From Acidobacteriota bacterium (GTDB lineage: Bacteria; Acidobacteriota; Vicinamibacteria; Vicinamibacterales; CAVVIG01), in contig QHWK01000175.1 in assembly GCA_003223775.1 (NCBI GenBank), forward strand, positions 1 through 7,809: DNA of 7,809 bases. Direction: 5' to 3'. Each line of letters starts with the position of its first letter. Position 1 is the stretch's first letter. Position numbers and translations under genes: made by a program. Under the pieces are notes generated by a model. That model was given only the letters and a program-made list of their open reading frames with translations, made no database searches and had not been told where the DNA came from. Positions 6,238 through 7,809 of this stretch are shown one piece after another.

Positions 6238-7007
6238 TCCGCGCGTACCTCCTCGACGACGAGCCGCTCGCTGTCGATCGCCTGCGCCGCCTGCTCGGCG
6301 CGACCGGCAGAGTGGAAATCGCCGGATCGTCGACCGATCCGGACGAAGCCCTCGCCTTCCTCCGCGCGCACGACGTCGATCTGCTGTTCCTCGACATTCA
6401 GATGCCGGGCCTCACCGGCTTCGAGCTGCTCGAGCGGCTCGAGCGCGACGTCGCCGTGATCTTCACGACGGCCTACGATCGCTACGCGATCGACGCCTTC
6501 ACGGTGAACTCGATCGACTACCTGCTGAAGCCGATCGAGCCGGAGCGGCTCGACCGCGCGCTCGACAAGGCGGAGCGGATGACGGCGCCGCGCGCGGCGG
6601 GCGCGACCACCGCGCCGCGCGACATCCGTGCGCTCGCGCGAGAGGTGGCCGCAGCCCTCTCGCCGTCGCGCAAGCTCGAACGGATCGCGTCGCGCGTCGG
6701 CGAGCGGACGACGATTCTCGACGTCGCGCGCGTGACGCATTTCCTCTCGAAGGACAAGCTCACCTTCGCCGTCGTCGACGGTCGCGAGCACGTCGTCGAC
6801 TTCACGCTGAGCGAGCTCGAGGCGCGGCTCGATCCGCGGCGCTTCGCGCGCATCCACCGCGCGACGATCGTGAACATCCCACTCGTGCAGGAGCTGTTTC
6901 CCGCCGTCGACGGCGGCGTGCTGGTACGGCTGAAAGACGGCCGGAAAACAGAGCTCGCCGTCGCCCGCGATCGCGTCCGCGACCTCAAGGATCGCCTCGG
7001 CATCTGA
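6234..7007 (+). CDS. LytTR-family response regulator
   Basis: This 257-residue cytoplasmic DNA-binding regulator has two domains. The receiver domain (about 1-118) has the acidic pair Asp8-Asp9, phospho-acceptor Asp54 in LFLDIQMPG, Thr79 in IFTTAY and Lys99 in YLLKP, so all residues needed for phosphorylation are present. A variable linker rich in Ala, Arg and Thr follows. The LytTR DNA-binding domain (about 147-257) shows RIASRVGERTTILDVARVTHFLSKDK-like beta structure, then HVVDFTLSELEARLD and FARIHRATIVNI, the typical LytTR ending of the recognition region. The ATG overlaps the kinase TGA in an ATGA arrangement (4 bp), so the pair is translationally coupled and almost certainly forms one two-component system. 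LytTR proteins bind direct repeats upstream of targets. I could not identify such repeats here, so the regulon is unknown; the lipid genes or the downstream receptor are candidates only by position. Confidence 0.93.
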   Translation: MIRAYLLDDEPLAVDRLRRLLGATGRVEIAGSSTDPDEALAFLRAHDVDLLFLDIQMPGLTGFELLERLERDVAVIFTTAYDRYAIDAFTVNSIDYLLKPIEPERLDRALDKAERMTAPRAAGATTAPRDIRALAREVAAALSPSRKLERIASRVGERTTILDVARVTHFLSKDKLTFAVVDGREHVVDFTLSELEARLDPRRFARIHRATIVNIPLVQELFPAVDGGVLVRLKDGRKTELAVARDRVRDLKDRLGI

Positions 7008-7022
7008 TCGTGCAGTTTCGCC

Positions 7023-7051
7023 TTGACAGCACGGGCATCCGCCCGTAAGGT
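7023..7051 (+). promoter_or_regulatory. Sigma70-type promoter for the TonB-dependent receptor gene
   Basis: A perfect -35 hexamer TTGACA (7023-7028) is followed by exactly 17 bp and then TAAGGT (7046-7051), which keeps the key TA....T positions of a -10 box. Transcription would start near 7058, giving a leader of about 40 nt before the ATG at 7097. The promoter starts 16 bp after the response-regulator stop, so the receptor can be expressed independently of the upstream genes. The spacer contains a perfect inverted repeat, annotated separately. Confidence 0.75.
7031..7046. repeat. Perfect 6-4-6 inverted repeat inside the promoter spacer
   Basis: ACGGGC (7031-7036), loop ATCC, then GCCCGT (7041-7046) form a perfect palindrome between the -35 and -10 boxes and touch the first base of the -10. 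It could be an operator for a dimeric repressor. It could also be a short hairpin at the 3' end of the response-regulator transcript, but it has no T-tract and so is not a good intrinsic terminator. The role is unproven. Confidence 0.45.
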
Positions 7052-7082
7052 CGAGAGCCTGCTTTCGCCCGACCAACCCGAC

Positions 7083-7090
7083 GGAGGGAG
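7083..7090 (+). promoter_or_regulatory. Strong Shine-Dalgarno sequence for the receptor gene
   Basis: GGAGGGAG lies 6 nt upstream of the ATG at 7097 and fixes that start. It is the only strong ribosome-binding site I see in the window; the other starts lack one. Confidence 0.85.
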
Positions 7091-7096
7091 ATCTTT

Positions 7097-7809
7097 ATGC
7101 GTCGAGTCGTGCTCTGTACGGCCCTTTTGTGGGCAGCGATCTTCCTGTTGCCCGGCACGAGCCGTGCGCAGGTCGCCATCGCCGGCGTCGTGAAGGACAC
7201 CACCGGCGCGGTGTTGCCCGGCGTCACCGTGGAAGCGTCCAGCCCCGCGCTGATCGAGAAAGCTCGATCGGTCGTCACCGATACCGCCGGTCAATACAAG
7301 ATCGTGGATCTGAGCCCGGGCGCCTATGAGGTGACCTTCACGCTTCCCGGATTCAAGACGGTCCATCGCACGGGGATCGTGCTCGAGGGCACCTTCACCG
7401 CGCAGGTCAATCCCGACATGCAGGTCGGCGCGGTCGAGGAGTCGGTGACCGTCACCGGTCAGACACCGGCGGTCGACGTGATCAACAACACGGCGTCGTT
7501 CGTCGCAAACCGCGCGATCCTCGACACGATTCCGACGACCGATCGCAACACGGTGTCGCGCGCGCTGCTCATCCCGGGGACGACGGTGACGCCCTTCGTG
7601 CTCGGCCAGTTCAACCTCACCAGCCACGGCTCGGCGAGAGAGGACTTCACGATCGCGATCGACGGGCTGCGCGTGAACAACCTGTGCGGGAACGGGCAGT
7701 ACAGCGGCTTCTACATGAACGATGCAAGCGTCCAGGAGCTGACATACAGCACGGGCTCTGAAAACGCGGAGATCCAGAGCAGCGGCATCCGCGTCAACAG
7801 CGTGCCCAA
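7097..7809 (+). CDS. TonB-dependent receptor with carboxypeptidase-regulatory-like domain (N-terminal part, cut by window edge)
   Basis: The open frame runs from the ATG at 7097 to the last base without a stop, so 237 residues of a much larger outer-membrane protein (relatives usually exceed 900) are visible. Residues 1-24 form a signal peptide: MRR, a hydrophobic core, then cleavage likely after TSRA before Gln25. Residues 26-110 are a carboxypeptidase-regulatory-like beta-sandwich, with GVVKDTTGAVLPGVTVEA and DTAGQYKIVDLSPGAYEVTF typical of the fold. VEESVTVTGQTPAVDV (113-128) links to the start of the plug domain, where FTIAIDGLRVNN (184-195) and VQELTYSTGSENAEIQSSG (212-230) match plug elements. 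Such Oar/SusC-like receptors import large substrates such as glycans or peptides, or act in adhesion; the ligand cannot be told from this part. It has its own promoter and ribosome-binding site. The wording of the N-terminus is characteristic of Acidobacteriota/Vicinamibacteria receptor families, which I recognise from general knowledge. Confidence 0.92.
   Translation, partial: MRRVVLCTALLWAAIFLLPGTSRAQVAIAGVVKDTTGAVLPGVTVEASSPALIEKARSVVTDTAGQYKIVDLSPGAYEVTFTLPGFKTVHRTGIVLEGTFTAQVNPDMQVGAVEESVTVTGQTPAVDVINNTASFVANRAILDTIPTTDRNTVSRALLIPGTTVTPFVLGQFNLTSHGSAREDFTIAIDGLRVNNLCGNGQYSGFYMNDASVQELTYSTGSENAEIQSSGIRVNSVP

Noticed and set aside
7008..7060. Intrinsic terminator after the response regulator
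   Set aside because: The only hairpin, ACGGGC/GCCCGT, is short and is not followed by a T-tract, so it is better described as a palindrome in the promoter spacer.
1..7809. CRISPR arrays, tRNA or rRNA genes, insertion sequences, attachment sites
   Set aside because: No regularly spaced repeats, no transposase-like frame, no terminal inverted repeats and no RNA-gene-like segments were seen. Coding genes occupy nearly all of the window and no gap exceeds about 90 bp.

Overview
The window is very GC-rich bacterial chromosome (GC judged by eye, not computed), densely packed with genes and using GTG as well as ATG starts. The best lineage hint is the partial gene at the right edge. It encodes a TonB-dependent receptor with an N-terminal carboxypeptidase-regulatory-like domain and a sequence style typical of Acidobacteriota, most like the Vicinamibacteria. 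A Gram-negative cell of that group is the likeliest host, but this is inference without any database search.

Layout. A small hotdog-fold 3-hydroxyacyl-ACP dehydratase (55-474) is on the minus strand. It diverges, across only 24 bp, from a plus-strand series. The series runs: a CPA2-type cation/proton antiporter (499-1677) that seems to lack one internal membrane segment; an acyl/aryl adenylate-forming ligase (1678-3120) whose GTG directly follows the antiporter stop codon; a radical SAM enzyme (3146-5056) of the tetraether/membrane-spanning lipid synthase type (Tes/Mss); a membrane sensor histidine kinase of the LytS type (5140-6237); and its LytTR response regulator (6234-7007), which overlaps the kinase by 4 bp. 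After a clear sigma70-type promoter (7023-7051) and a strong ribosome-binding site, the TonB-dependent receptor starts at 7097 and runs off the window.

How the genes may work together. The dehydratase and the ligase act on acyl thioesters or carboxylates, and the radical SAM enzyme belongs to a family known to join lipid tails by carbon-carbon bonds. The most interesting reading is a locus for making an unusual fatty acyl or membrane-spanning lipid, with an ion antiporter and a membrane-sensing LytS/LytTR pair next to it. Each gene assignment rests on visible motifs; the pathway is a hypothesis. The receptor has its own promoter and is probably a separate unit.

Control signals. AT-rich -10-like elements lie very close to several start codons that have no Shine-Dalgarno sequence (474 minus, 499 plus, 3146 plus), which suggests short-leader or leaderless transcripts. 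The receptor gene, in contrast, has a perfect -35, a 17-bp spacer and a strong Shine-Dalgarno sequence.
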